A stretch of DNA of 9,203 bases, taken from assembly GCA_046295655.1 (NCBI GenBank), contig JBKBMT010000090.1, positions 1 to 9,203 of the forward strand. The letters are read 5' to 3'. This document shows, piece after piece, positions 1 to 6,155 of the stretch. Below the pieces are notes generated by a model. That model was not told the DNA's origin and ran no database searches. It saw nothing but the letters and a program-made list of their open reading frames with translations. The number at the start of each line of letters is the position of its first letter. Position 1 is the first letter of the stretch. Both the position numbers and the translations under genes were made by a program. Source of the stretch: JBKBMT01 sp046295655. GTDB lineage: Bacteria; Pseudomonadota; Alphaproteobacteria; Rhodobacterales; Rhodobacteraceae.

Positions 1-2
1 CG

Positions 3-134
3 CCGCTCCCCGCGGTGCGCGAGCTGCCGGTCGAGATCGACCCCGTCACCGGGGTGCACAGCATCGAGCTGACCGTGCTGAGCTACAACGTCGGCGCGCT
101 GCCGTGGCCCCAGCGCACCGGCGCGGGGCGGGCG
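3..134 (+). other. Segment resembling the N-terminal region of an endonuclease/exonuclease/phosphatase (EEP) protein, in frame with RNase J
   Basis: The first ~43 codons of the open frame read PLPAVRELPVEIDP, then LTVLSYNVGALPWP. The second piece resembles the first motif of EEP-family hydrolases (a beta-strand then TYN/SYN-x-x-G/A-LPWP, whose Asn is an active-site residue). In RNase J this position should hold the strand returning to the beta-lactamase domain (TTFxSN-type motif) and a helix of roughly 17 residues before GRAMRRM. Only about 8 residues separate SYNVGAL from GRAMRRM here. The likely junction is around 126-146, in bases coding GRAMRRM, where short homology could join two genes. 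The comparison is from memory of family motifs, not an alignment. A divergent natural RNase J is the alternative, since SYNV partly resembles SSNV. Confidence 0.45.
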
Positions 135-1019
135 ATGCGGCGGATGATTGCCGCCGCCCAGGAAACCGGCGTGCTGACCGACTTTCCGCCGGTGCTGGCC
201 CCCGAGGACGCGCTGCAGGTCCCGCGCCAGAACCTGTTGCTGATCGTCACCGGCACCCAGGGCGAACGCCGCGCCGCCAGCGCCCAGCTGAGCCGGGGCA
301 AGTATCTGGGCTTCGAGATGAAGGAAGGCGACACCTTCCTGTTCTCGTCGCGGACGATCCCCGGCAACGAACGGTCCGTCCTGCGGGTGATGAACGCCTT
401 TTCCGAGATGGGCGTCGATGTGATCGACGACCGCGGCGGGCTCTACCACGTCTCGGGCCATGCGAACCGGCCCGACCTGACGCGGATGCACGGGCTGATC
501 CTGCCCGACATGCTGATCCCGATGCATGGCGAACACCGGATGCTGCGCGAGCATGCGAAGCTTGCGCTGACAAACGGGATCGCCTCGGACGTGGTCACGA
601 ACGGCATGCTGATGGACCTGACCGGCGAGGCGCCGGCGGTGGCCGAGTATATCGAGGCAGGGCGGATCTATCTGGACGGTTCGGTCCTGGTGGGCGCGCT
701 GGACGGAGTGGTGCGCGACCGGATCCGCATGGCGATCAACGGGCATGTCGTGGTGACGCTGCTGCTGGACGAGGGCGACGCGCCGCTCGGCGACCCCTGG
801 GCCGAGATCATGGGCCTGCCGGAGACCGGCCGTCGCGGTCAGCCGCTGACCGAGACGATCGAGGCCGAGCTTGCCGATTTCGTGGATCGTGCCGGCGCCA
901 GGATCCTGCGTGACGACGACAAGCTGGACGACGGCCTGCGCCGTGTGGTCCGCCAGGTCGCAATGGAGGAGATCGGCAAGAAGCCCGAAGTGACGGTGGT
1001 GGTCAGCCGGATGGAGTGA
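3..1019 (+). CDS. rnj: Ribonuclease J, C-terminal part (5' end outside window; N-terminal visible part anomalous)
   Basis: RNase J is a zinc-dependent metallo-beta-lactamase/beta-CASP enzyme with endo- and 5'-3' exoribonuclease activity in RNA processing and decay. The frame is open from base 3, so the gene enters from the left; the GTG at 15 is only the first start-like codon. Counting from it, seen in order: GRAMRRM (38-44), LLLIVTGTQGE (74-84), the FSSRTIPGNE beta-CASP motif (110-119), HVSGHA (145-150), MHGEHRML (170-177), then the RNase J C-terminal domain ending in KKPEVTVVVSRME. RNase J is usually about 550 residues; 339 codons are visible. The HxHxDH zinc motif would lie left of the window. 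Residues before about 40 do not fit RNase J (see the separate entry), so whether this copy is an intact enzyme is uncertain. It is the only + strand gene and converges on the helicase gene. Family assignment of the part from about 135 onward is secure. Confidence 0.9.
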   Translation, partial: PLPAVRELPVEIDPVTGVHSIELTVLSYNVGALPWPQRTGAGRAMRRMIAAAQETGVLTDFPPVLAPEDALQVPRQNLLLIVTGTQGERRAASAQLSRGKYLGFEMKEGDTFLFSSRTIPGNERSVLRVMNAFSEMGVDVIDDRGGLYHVSGHANRPDLTRMHGLILPDMLIPMHGEHRMLREHAKLALTNGIASDVVTNGMLMDLTGEAPAVAEYIEAGRIYLDGSVLVGALDGVVRDRIRMAINGHVVVTLLLDEGDAPLGDPWAEIMGLPETGRRGQPLTETIEAELADFVDRAGARILRDDDKLDDGLRRVVRQVAMEEIGKKPEVTVVVSRME

Positions 1020-1043
1020 GGCGGGCCAGGGGCCAGCGCCTCA
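1017..1043. terminator. Bidirectional hairpin between convergent genes, containing both stop codons
   Basis: TGAGGCG (1017-1023) pairs with CGCCTCA (1037-1043). Inside, GGCC (1024-1027) can pair with GGCC (1031-1034) around an AGG loop, leaving a two-base AG bulge. The TGA of the RNase J gene (1017-1019) and the TGA of the helicase gene (minus strand, 1043-1041) are the outer arms of the same stem. Position between two convergent genes fits a shared terminator. No clear T-run follows on either strand, so termination may be weak or Rho-assisted. Confidence 0.55.
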
Positions 1044-2525
1044 GCCGGCCGCTTCCTCGCTGTCGGTCCCGATCGGCGCCGGCACGCGGAAACTGCGCAG
1101 CAGGAAGTCGGGCACATGGTCGCCCATGCCGACGACCGCCCGTTCTCCGCCTTCGCGCCGCGGTTCGCGTCTCGTCTCGTTGCGATGCGTCTCGCGATGC
1201 GGCTCTCCGCGCCGCTCCTCGCTCCGCGACGCGGCAACCGGCGCGACCGCAGCCGCGGGTTCGGCGACGGGCGATGGTGCCGGCGCACGGTCGCGCCGGG
1301 CGGCGCGGTCGCGCCGTTCCGGGTGGCGCGAGCGGGCCTGCCGATGGTCGCCGCGGTCGGGGCGGTCGTCGAATTCCACCTCCGGCGCATCCGCCCGCGG
1401 GATCGGCTTCTTGACCAGGCTCTCGATGGCGGCCAGATACTTGTCGTCGGACGGCGTGGCGATGGTGATGGCCACCCCGGTCCGGCCGGCGCGTCCAGTC
1501 CGGCCGATGCGGTGCACATAGTCCTCGGCGTGGCTCGGCACGTCGAAGTTGAACACATGGCTGACCGCCGGGATGTCGAGGCCCCGCGCCGCGACATCCG
1601 ACGCGACCAGAAGCCGGATCGTGCCGTCGCGGAAACCGTCAAGGGTGCGCATCCGCTGGCTCTGTTCCAGGTCGCCGTGGATCGGAGCGCAGTTGAACCC
1701 GTGCGCCTTCAGGGACTTGGCCAGGACATCCACGTCCATCTTGCGGTTGCAGAAGATGATCGCATTGGTGCAGGTCTCGCCCTCGGCCCGGATCAGCGCG
1801 CGCAGCATCGCCCGCTTCTCGGCAAAGGCGCGGTCGCGCCGCGACGGGGTGAAGGCCACCAGCCGCTGTTCGATCGTCTCCGAGGCGGTCGCCTGCCGCG
1901 CCACCTCGATGCGTGCCGGGTTCGACAGGAAGGTCTTGGTGATGCGCTCGATCTCGGGCGCCATGGTTGCGGAATAGAAGAAGGTCTGGCGGGTGAACGG
2001 GGTCAGGCTGAAGATCCGCTCGATGTCGGGAATGAACCCCATGTCCAGCATCCGGTCGGCCTCGTCCACCACCATGATCTGCACGCCGGTCAGCAGAAGC
2101 TTGCCGCGCTCGAAATGGTCGAGCAGCCGGCCGGGGGTGGCGATCAGCACGTCCACGCCGCGGTCGATCAGCAGATCCTGTTCCTTGAAGGACACGCCGC
2201 CGATCAGCAGCGCCTTGGTCAGCCGGGTGTATTTCGCGTAGGTATCGAAGTTCTCGGCCACCTGGGCCGCCAGTTCGCGCGTCGGGGCAAGGACAAGCGA
2301 GCGGGGCATCCGGGCCCGGGCGCGGCCCTTGCCCAGCAGTGTGATCATCGGCAGGGTGAAACTTGCCGTCTTGCCGGTTCCGGTCTGGGCAATGCCCAGA
2401 ACATCGCGGCCTTCGAGGGCATAGGGGATCGCCTGCGCCTGGATCGGGGTGGGGGTATGGTAGCCGGCTTCGGCCACCGCCTGCAGGACCTTCGGGTCCA
2501 GCTTCAGGTCGGAGAATGCAGTCAT
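1041..2525 (-). CDS. rhlE: DEAD-box ATP-dependent RNA helicase, RhlE-like
   Basis: This is a 494-residue ATP-dependent RNA helicase of the kind that remodels RNA in ribosome assembly, mRNA decay or cold adaptation. All core motifs are intact: Q-motif PTPIQ (26-30), Walker A AQTGTGKT (46-53), PTRELA (81-86), GG (109-110), TPGRLL (130-135), DEAD (154-157), SAT (185-187), IIFCN (256-260), ARGLD (313-317), HRIGRTGR (338-345). After the core comes a disordered Arg/Glu/Pro/Ala-rich tail (about 385-462). The protein ends with an ordered-looking block, VVGMGDHVPDFLLRSFRVP (464-482), before a short acidic end. The ATG at 2525 has AGGA six bases upstream. A candidate promoter lies at 2624-2652, so the gene probably has its own transcription start after nlpD. 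RhlE is the closest named relative I recognise; the exact subfamily is not certain from sequence alone. Confidence 0.93.
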   Translation of the reverse strand: MTAFSDLKLDPKVLQAVAEAGYHTPTPIQAQAIPYALEGRDVLGIAQTGTGKTASFTLPMITLLGKGRARARMPRSLVLAPTRELAAQVAENFDTYAKYTRLTKALLIGGVSFKEQDLLIDRGVDVLIATPGRLLDHFERGKLLLTGVQIMVVDEADRMLDMGFIPDIERIFSLTPFTRQTFFYSATMAPEIERITKTFLSNPARIEVARQATASETIEQRLVAFTPSRRDRAFAEKRAMLRALIRAEGETCTNAIIFCNRKMDVDVLAKSLKAHGFNCAPIHGDLEQSQRMRTLDGFRDGTIRLLVASDVAARGLDIPAVSHVFNFDVPSHAEDYVHRIGRTGRAGRTGVAITIATPSDDKYLAAIESLVKKPIPRADAPEVEFDDRPDRGDHRQARSRHPERRDRAARRDRAPAPSPVAEPAAAVAPVAASRSEERRGEPHRETHRNETRREPRREGGERAVVGMGDHVPDFLLRSFRVPAPIGTDSEEAAG

Positions 2526-2597
2526 TTGCGTCCTGTCAGCGCGGCATCGGGCCGCAGAGTGAAGGGACGCCTGTTCCTCGCGCCCCGGCGGATGGAT

Positions 2598-2614
2598 CGA
2601 CGGCCGGGCCGTCG
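2598..2614 (-). other. Hairpin in the leader of the helicase gene
   Basis: A perfect inverted repeat, CGACGGC-CGG-GCCGTCG (7-bp stem, 3-base loop), lies 73 bases before the helicase ATG and 54 bases past the nlpD stop. No T-run follows on the minus strand. It could be a weak terminator for nlpD. If the promoter at 2624-2652 is real, it would instead be a structure at the very start of the helicase mRNA. Confidence 0.35.
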
Positions 2615-2623
2615 CCTGACGCG

Positions 2624-2652
2624 GCCCTAGCGCAAAACGCCGGAAGGGTCAA
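2624..2652 (-). promoter_or_regulatory. Candidate promoter for the helicase gene
   Basis: On the minus strand, TTGACC (2652-2647) is followed after 17 bases by TAGGGC (2629-2624), within GCTAGGGC. TTGAC plus a GCTA-type -10 fits the vegetative promoter pattern of alphaproteobacteria, though the -10 is poor. Transcription would begin near 2617 and give a leader of about 90 bases. It lies just downstream of the nlpD stop, in the 143-base gap. Inferred from pattern only. Confidence 0.4.
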
Positions 2653-2668
2653 GGAAACTGCCCGATCC

Positions 2669-3835
2669 CTATTGCAGGAACGGCATCGGGTCCAGCCGGT
2701 CGCCGCCGCGATGCACTTCGAAATGCAGGAACGGCGGTTCTGCCGGCCGGACAGTGCCGATCTGCTGTCCGCGGCGGACCTGGGCGCCGCGCTGGACGCT
2801 CAGGTTCTCGACATTGGCATAGACGGTCTGCAATCCGCCTTCATGCTGCACCATGACGATCTGAACGCCGCTCTGGTCGCGGGTGATGAAGCTGACCGTG
2901 CCGTCGCCGGCCGCCCGCACCGGTGCGCCGGCGGCAGCGCCGATCGCAATGCCACGATAGGCCGCGCGGTCGTAGGCGCGGATGATGCGGCCTTCGACCG
3001 GCATCGCCAGGCGCGAGGCGCTGGCCGCGGTCCGTGTCGAGCCGAGGTTGGGCGAGGCCGGCGTGGCCGTCGGCTGCGCGGCCGGCGCCACCCGTTCCTG
3101 CGGCAGAGGCTGCGAGGCCGAGGGCGGGGGCGGCGTCGTCGTGCCCCGCCCCGGTGCGGGCGCGGCGGCCGAAGCGGTCCGGCTGTCCACCGCAGGCGGC
3201 GGGATCAGCAGCGTCTGCCCCTCGCGGAGCGCCAGATCGGGCCCCAGCCCGTTCCAGTCGGCGATGGATTTGGCGGTGACATCGTGCAGCCGGGCGATGG
3301 TATAGACCGTCTCGCCGCGCTGGACGCGGTGGCGGACCGGTTCGACGACCTGGAACGGTGGCGTCTGGCGGCTGCCTGCACCGGTGCCTTCGGCGCGGTC
3401 GAGCGCGGTGGTGGCGATGCCGGTCACGTCCACCGGCGTGCCGGTGATGACCGCACCGGTCGCGCGCGATGGTTCCGACACCCGGCCGGGCAGCACCAGA
3501 ACCTCGCCGCCGCGCAGCGCAAGATCGTGCGGGATCGCATTCTGCCGCGCCATCTCGATCGCCGGAACGCCCAGCCGGCCGGCGATCTGTGCCACCGTCT
3601 CGCCGCGGCGGGCGACCGCGACCTGGTAGCCGGGATAGGAGATCACGCCGCGATTGTCGGGGGCCGGCCGTTCGACGGTGGCCTGACGCGCCGCTTCGGC
3701 GGTGGACAGCCCGGCGCCGGGGGCGCGCAGATCCCAGTCGTAGAAGAAGGGCTGCTGGTTCTCGCATCCCGCAAGCGCCGCGACCGCGATACCTGCAAGG
3801 ACCGTGCGGTGAAACCGGATCGGATTGGTCCGCAT
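2669..3835 (-). CDS. nlpD: NlpD-like lipoprotein: two LysM domains plus degenerate LytM (M23) domain
   Basis: A 388-residue envelope protein expected to bind peptidoglycan and activate cell-wall amidases during cell separation. A basic start and hydrophobic stretch (8-22) lead to the lipobox LAGC (21-24), so Cys24 should be lipidated. LysM 1 spans about 70-116 and LysM 2 about 168-212. A Pro/Ala/Thr-rich linker (213-275) connects to a LytM/M23 fold (278-388). Active M23 enzymes have H-x-G-x-D, then HxH-type ligands. Here the first motif is YRGIA (Tyr293, Ala297), the YAHL-type motif is YANV (Asn341), and only the His of LHFEV (371) remains. The protein is therefore probably non-catalytic, as expected for EnvC/NlpD-type activators. 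Start ATG at 3835 is preceded by GAGG six bases upstream. It follows pcm by 67 bases in the conserved surE-pcm-nlpD order, which supports the name over a generic M23 peptidase. Confidence 0.9.
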   Translation of the reverse strand: MRTNPIRFHRTVLAGIAVAALAGCENQQPFFYDWDLRAPGAGLSTAEAARQATVERPAPDNRGVISYPGYQVAVARRGETVAQIAGRLGVPAIEMARQNAIPHDLALRGGEVLVLPGRVSEPSRATGAVITGTPVDVTGIATTALDRAEGTGAGSRQTPPFQVVEPVRHRVQRGETVYTIARLHDVTAKSIADWNGLGPDLALREGQTLLIPPPAVDSRTASAAAPAPGRGTTTPPPPSASQPLPQERVAPAAQPTATPASPNLGSTRTAASASRLAMPVEGRIIRAYDRAAYRGIAIGAAAGAPVRAAGDGTVSFITRDQSGVQIVMVQHEGGLQTVYANVENLSVQRGAQVRRGQQIGTVRPAEPPFLHFEVHRGGDRLDPMPFLQ

Positions 3836-3855
3836 GCTCTGCCTCGTCTGTTGCG

Positions 3856-3872
3856 GCCGGGTTGGCCCCGGC
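3856..3872 (-). other. Inverted repeat upstream of nlpD
   Basis: GCCGGG (3856-3861) and CCCGGC (3867-3872) form a 6-bp stem with a 5-base loop, 20 bases before the nlpD ATG. It is the second of two GC hairpins in the 67-base pcm-nlpD gap. No T-run follows. It may influence nlpD mRNA stability or translation, or be chance in GC-rich DNA. Confidence 0.3.
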
Positions 3873-3887
3873 GTCTGGTTTCCGTCG

Positions 3888-3902
3888 CGGCCCGCCGGGC
3901 CG
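3888..3902 (-). other. Inverted repeat abutting the pcm stop codon
   Basis: CGGCCC-GCC-GGGCCG forms a 6-bp all-GC stem with a 3-base loop, starting at the base immediately after the pcm TGA on the minus strand. Without a T-run it is not a canonical terminator. It could protect the 3' end of a surE-pcm message or attenuate read-through into nlpD. Confidence 0.35.
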
Positions 3903-4553
3903 TCACTCCTGCGCGAGACCCTCGACCAGCGGCACGAAGCGCACCGGGCACAGTTCCTCGTAGTCGTATCCCGTCTCGGCCCGCCGGACCCGGATCAGGC
4001 TCTGCACCGCATCCGACTGACCGACCGGAAGCACCATGATACCCCCGATGCGCAACTGGGCCAAGAGGGGGCCGGGTGTGTCCTCGGCCGCCGCCGTCAC
4101 CATGATCCGGTCGAACGGCGCCTGTTCGGGCAGGCCGCGACTGCCGTCGGCAACGATGGCCGTGATGTTGACAAGGCCGAGGTCGCGAAAGATCGCCTCG
4201 GCCTCGCGAACCAGCCGCCGGTGGCGGTCCACGGTATAGACGCGGCGCGCCAGCAACGACAGGATGGCCGCCTGATAGCCCGAGCCGGTGCCCACCTCCA
4301 GCACCTTGTCCCGCGGACCGACCTCCAGCGCCTGGGTCATCAGGCCGACGATCGCCGGCTGGCTGATCGTCTGCCCGCAGGCGATGGGCAGCGGGATGTC
4401 ATCATAGGCACGTTCCGCGAACAGCCCCTTGATGAACCGGCCGCGATCGATCCGCTCCATCGCCTCCAGCACCCGGCGGTCGGTGACGCCATGCGAACGC
4501 AGCGCGAAGAGAAAGCGCATCTTGCGTTCGGCAAGGTCGTCCGCCTCGCTCAT
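3903..4553 (-). CDS. pcm: Protein-L-isoaspartate O-methyltransferase
   Basis: Pcm transfers a methyl group from S-adenosylmethionine to L-isoaspartyl residues of aged proteins, starting their repair; it is cytosolic. The product is 216 residues, close to the usual 208-220. Seen: GQTISQP (60-66), the family signature that lines the substrate pocket; the SAM-binding glycine loop LEVGTGSGYQAA (85-96); VYTVDRH (105-111) after it; ADGSRG (135-140); and PFDRIMVTAAA (146-156). The frame stays open far upstream (to 5120), but that part is the shadow of surE. The ATG at 4553 is chosen because it overlaps the surE stop as ATGA (4553-4550) and gives the family's normal length and N-terminus (MSEADDLAERKMRFLFALRS). 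Pcm and SurE are paired in many proteobacteria, and the overlap implies coupled translation. Confidence 0.95.
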   Translation of the reverse strand: MSEADDLAERKMRFLFALRSHGVTDRRVLEAMERIDRGRFIKGLFAERAYDDIPLPIACGQTISQPAIVGLMTQALEVGPRDKVLEVGTGSGYQAAILSLLARRVYTVDRHRRLVREAEAIFRDLGLVNITAIVADGSRGLPEQAPFDRIMVTAAAEDTPGPLLAQLRIGGIMVLPVGQSDAVQSLIRVRRAETGYDYEELCPVRFVPLVEGLAQE

Positions 4554-5338
4554 TCCAGCCGGGCCCCGATTTCCTGGATCAGATCCCGTGCGGTCAGGTC
4601 GGCCCGCATCGGGGTGACCGCGACATAGCCTTCGAGATTGACGGCAACATCGGTCCCCGGCGCGGTCGGAATGTGCTGCGGTCCGCCCTTGATCCACAGG
4701 AACCGCCGGCCGGAGGGCGACATGTGCGGCTCGACCCCGAAGAAGGCGTCCTTGCGATAACCCTGGGGCGCGACCCGTGTGCCGCGCACCCGCGAGGCCC
4801 CGACGGGCGGGAAGTTGACGTTGTAGAACAGCCGGTAATCGCCGCCGTCGTTCCATATTCCGCGCTCGAGGAGCCGCCGGACCACGCGGGCACCATGGGT
4901 TCGGGCGGCCTCGAACTCGTCGGCCAGATCGCGGGTCTCGGGCCCGAGATACTGCGACAGGGCGATGGCCTTCAGGCCCTGCAACGCGGCCTCCATCGCG
5001 CCGCCCACGGTCCCGGAATAAAGCACGTTCTCGCCGGCGTTGTTGCCCCGGTTGACCCCCGACAGCACCAGATCGGGCGGCGCGCCCTGCAACACGTCGT
5101 TCAGCCCCGCCAGCACGCAATCGGCCGGACTGCCCTCGGCCGCATAGCGGCGCGGGCCGAGCTTGGCGATCATCATCGGGTGGGTGTAGCTGATCTTGTG
5201 CGCAACGCCGGACTGCTCGAACGCCGGCGCGACGGTCCAGACCTCGCCATCGGGGCCGGCCAGCTCTTCGGCGATGGCGGTCAGAACCTCGAGGCCCGGC
5301 GCATTGATCCCGTCGTCGTTGGTGATGAGAATGCGCAT
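4550..5338 (-). CDS. surE: 5'/3'-nucleotidase SurE
   Basis: SurE is a metal-dependent nucleoside monophosphate phosphatase (5'/3'-nucleotidase, also acting on short polyphosphates) linked to stationary-phase survival. At 262 residues it has the family length. Metal-site residues are visible: NDDG (7-10; Asp8, Asp9), Ser43 in EQSG, and Asn96 in the signature LSGVNRGNNAGENVLYSGT (92-110), followed by GGAMEAA. The C-terminal region contains YNVNFP (172-177) and the conserved VTPM (241-244). The ATG at 5338 is preceded by AGGGG about seven bases upstream, and MRILITNDDG is the standard SurE N-terminus. It begins 55 bases after the dehydrogenase stop and overlaps pcm by four bases. A weak promoter candidate lies in the upstream gap, but read-through from the dehydrogenase is equally possible. 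Confidence 0.97.
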   Translation of the reverse strand: MRILITNDDGINAPGLEVLTAIAEELAGPDGEVWTVAPAFEQSGVAHKISYTHPMMIAKLGPRRYAAEGSPADCVLAGLNDVLQGAPPDLVLSGVNRGNNAGENVLYSGTVGGAMEAALQGLKAIALSQYLGPETRDLADEFEAARTHGARVVRRLLERGIWNDGGDYRLFYNVNFPPVGASRVRGTRVAPQGYRKDAFFGVEPHMSPSGRRFLWIKGGPQHIPTAPGTDVAVNLEGYVAVTPMRADLTARDLIQEIGARLE

Positions 5339-5359
5339 GCGATGCCCCTGCCGGTTGTG

Positions 5360-5393
5360 CCTTGCTTAGCCAAGCCCGCCGGGACGGGCAAGG
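5360..5393 (-). promoter_or_regulatory. Possible promoter and inverted repeat upstream of surE
   Basis: In the 55-base gap, minus strand, TTGCCC (5391-5386) is followed after 17 bases by TAAGCA (5368-5363), within GCTAAGC. This is a weak match to alphaproteobacterial -35/-10 boxes. The same bases lie between a 6-base inverted repeat, CCTTGC (5393-5388) and GCAAGG (5365-5360), which starts directly after the dehydrogenase TGA. The gap may hold a promoter, a weak terminator, or neither. Confidence 0.25.
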
Positions 5394-6143
5394 TCAGCGC
5401 ATCCGCAAAGCGCCGTCGATGCGGATCGTCTCGCCGTTCAGGTAGCCGCATTCGACGATGAACCGGGCGAGGCGCGCGAACTCCGCCGGATCGCCAAGCC
5501 GTTTGGGGAAGGTCACATCGGCGGCCAGCTGCGCGCGCGCCTCTTCCGGAAGGCCCATGAGCATCGGAGTCAGGAAAAGCCCCGGCGCGATGGTGCAGAC
5601 CCGGATGGCATTGCGCGCCAGATCGCGCGCCAGCGGCAGCGTCATGCCGGCGACACCGGCCTTCGAAGCCGCATAGGCCGCCTGGCCGGCCTGTCCGTCG
5701 AAGGCGGCGATCGAGGCCGTGTTGACGATCACGCCGCGGTCGCCGTCGCGCGGATCGTTCTTCGCCATTTCCGCGGCCGCGAGCCGGATGCAGTTGAACG
5801 TGCCTCCAAGATTGACCTCCAGCACCTTGCGGTAACGGCCGAAGTCGTGCGGTCCCTCCCGGCCCAGCGTCTTTTCGGCGATGGCGATTCCGGCGCAGTT
5901 CACCAGAACGTCGATTCCGCCCATGCCAGCCACCGCTGCCGCGACGCCTGCCGCGACCGACGCCTCGTCGGTCACATCGACGGCCGAGAAGCCGGCACCG
6001 ATCCCTGCTGCGAACGCCTTGCCTGCCGCCTCGCGATCGAAGATCCACACCTCCGCCCCGGCCGCACGGAAGGCGTCGGCGGTTGCCGCCCCGAGCCCCG
6101 ATGCTCCGCCGGTGACGATGGCCCTGGCGCCGCTGATCTGCAT
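5394..6143 (-). CDS. Short-chain dehydrogenase/reductase, 3-hydroxyacyl-CoA dehydrogenase type 2 (HSD17B10)-like
   Basis: A 249-residue classical SDR. The Rossmann glycine motif TGGASGLG (11-18), NCAG (82-85) and the catalytic tetrad Asn111, Ser144, Tyr157, Lys161 (YAASK) are all present. Asp36 at the end of the second strand indicates NAD(H) rather than NADP(H). The segments VNTASIAAFDGQAGQAAY, MTLPLARDLA, IAPGLF, KRLGDPAEFA and the end LNGETIRIDGALRM closely follow mitochondrial HSD17B10 and its bacterial homologues. These oxidise L-3-hydroxyacyl-CoA, including 2-methyl-3-hydroxybutyryl-CoA, in fatty-acid or isoleucine breakdown. That substrate is inferred from family resemblance; no beta-oxidation partner gene is in the window. 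The ATG at 6143 has a strong GGGGAGGGG ribosome site three bases upstream. It sits 60 bases after grxD and 55 before surE on the same strand, so it may share transcripts with either. FabG-type reductases are less similar. Confidence 0.9.
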   Translation of the reverse strand: MQISGARAIVTGGASGLGAATADAFRAAGAEVWIFDREAAGKAFAAGIGAGFSAVDVTDEASVAAGVAAAVAGMGGIDVLVNCAGIAIAEKTLGREGPHDFGRYRKVLEVNLGGTFNCIRLAAAEMAKNDPRDGDRGVIVNTASIAAFDGQAGQAAYAASKAGVAGMTLPLARDLARNAIRVCTIAPGLFLTPMLMGLPEEARAQLAADVTFPKRLGDPAEFARLARFIVECGYLNGETIRIDGALRMR

Positions 6144-6155
6144 GACCCCTCCCCG

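Noticed and set aside
1116..2630. 504-codon open frame on the plus strand opposite the helicase gene
   Set aside because: It is the antisense shadow of a gene with all DEAD-box motifs intact. Its translation has no recognisable domain, and long antisense frames are common in GC-rich DNA.
2363..4039. 558-codon plus-strand open frame across the helicase start, nlpD and the pcm end
   Set aside because: It runs antisense across three well-supported genes and their spacers, is rich in Arg/Gly/Pro/Ala, and has no family motif.
3903..5120. 405-codon version of pcm
   Set aside because: The upstream part is out-of-frame surE with no pcm-like content. The ATG at 4553 gives normal family length and an ATGA overlap with surE.
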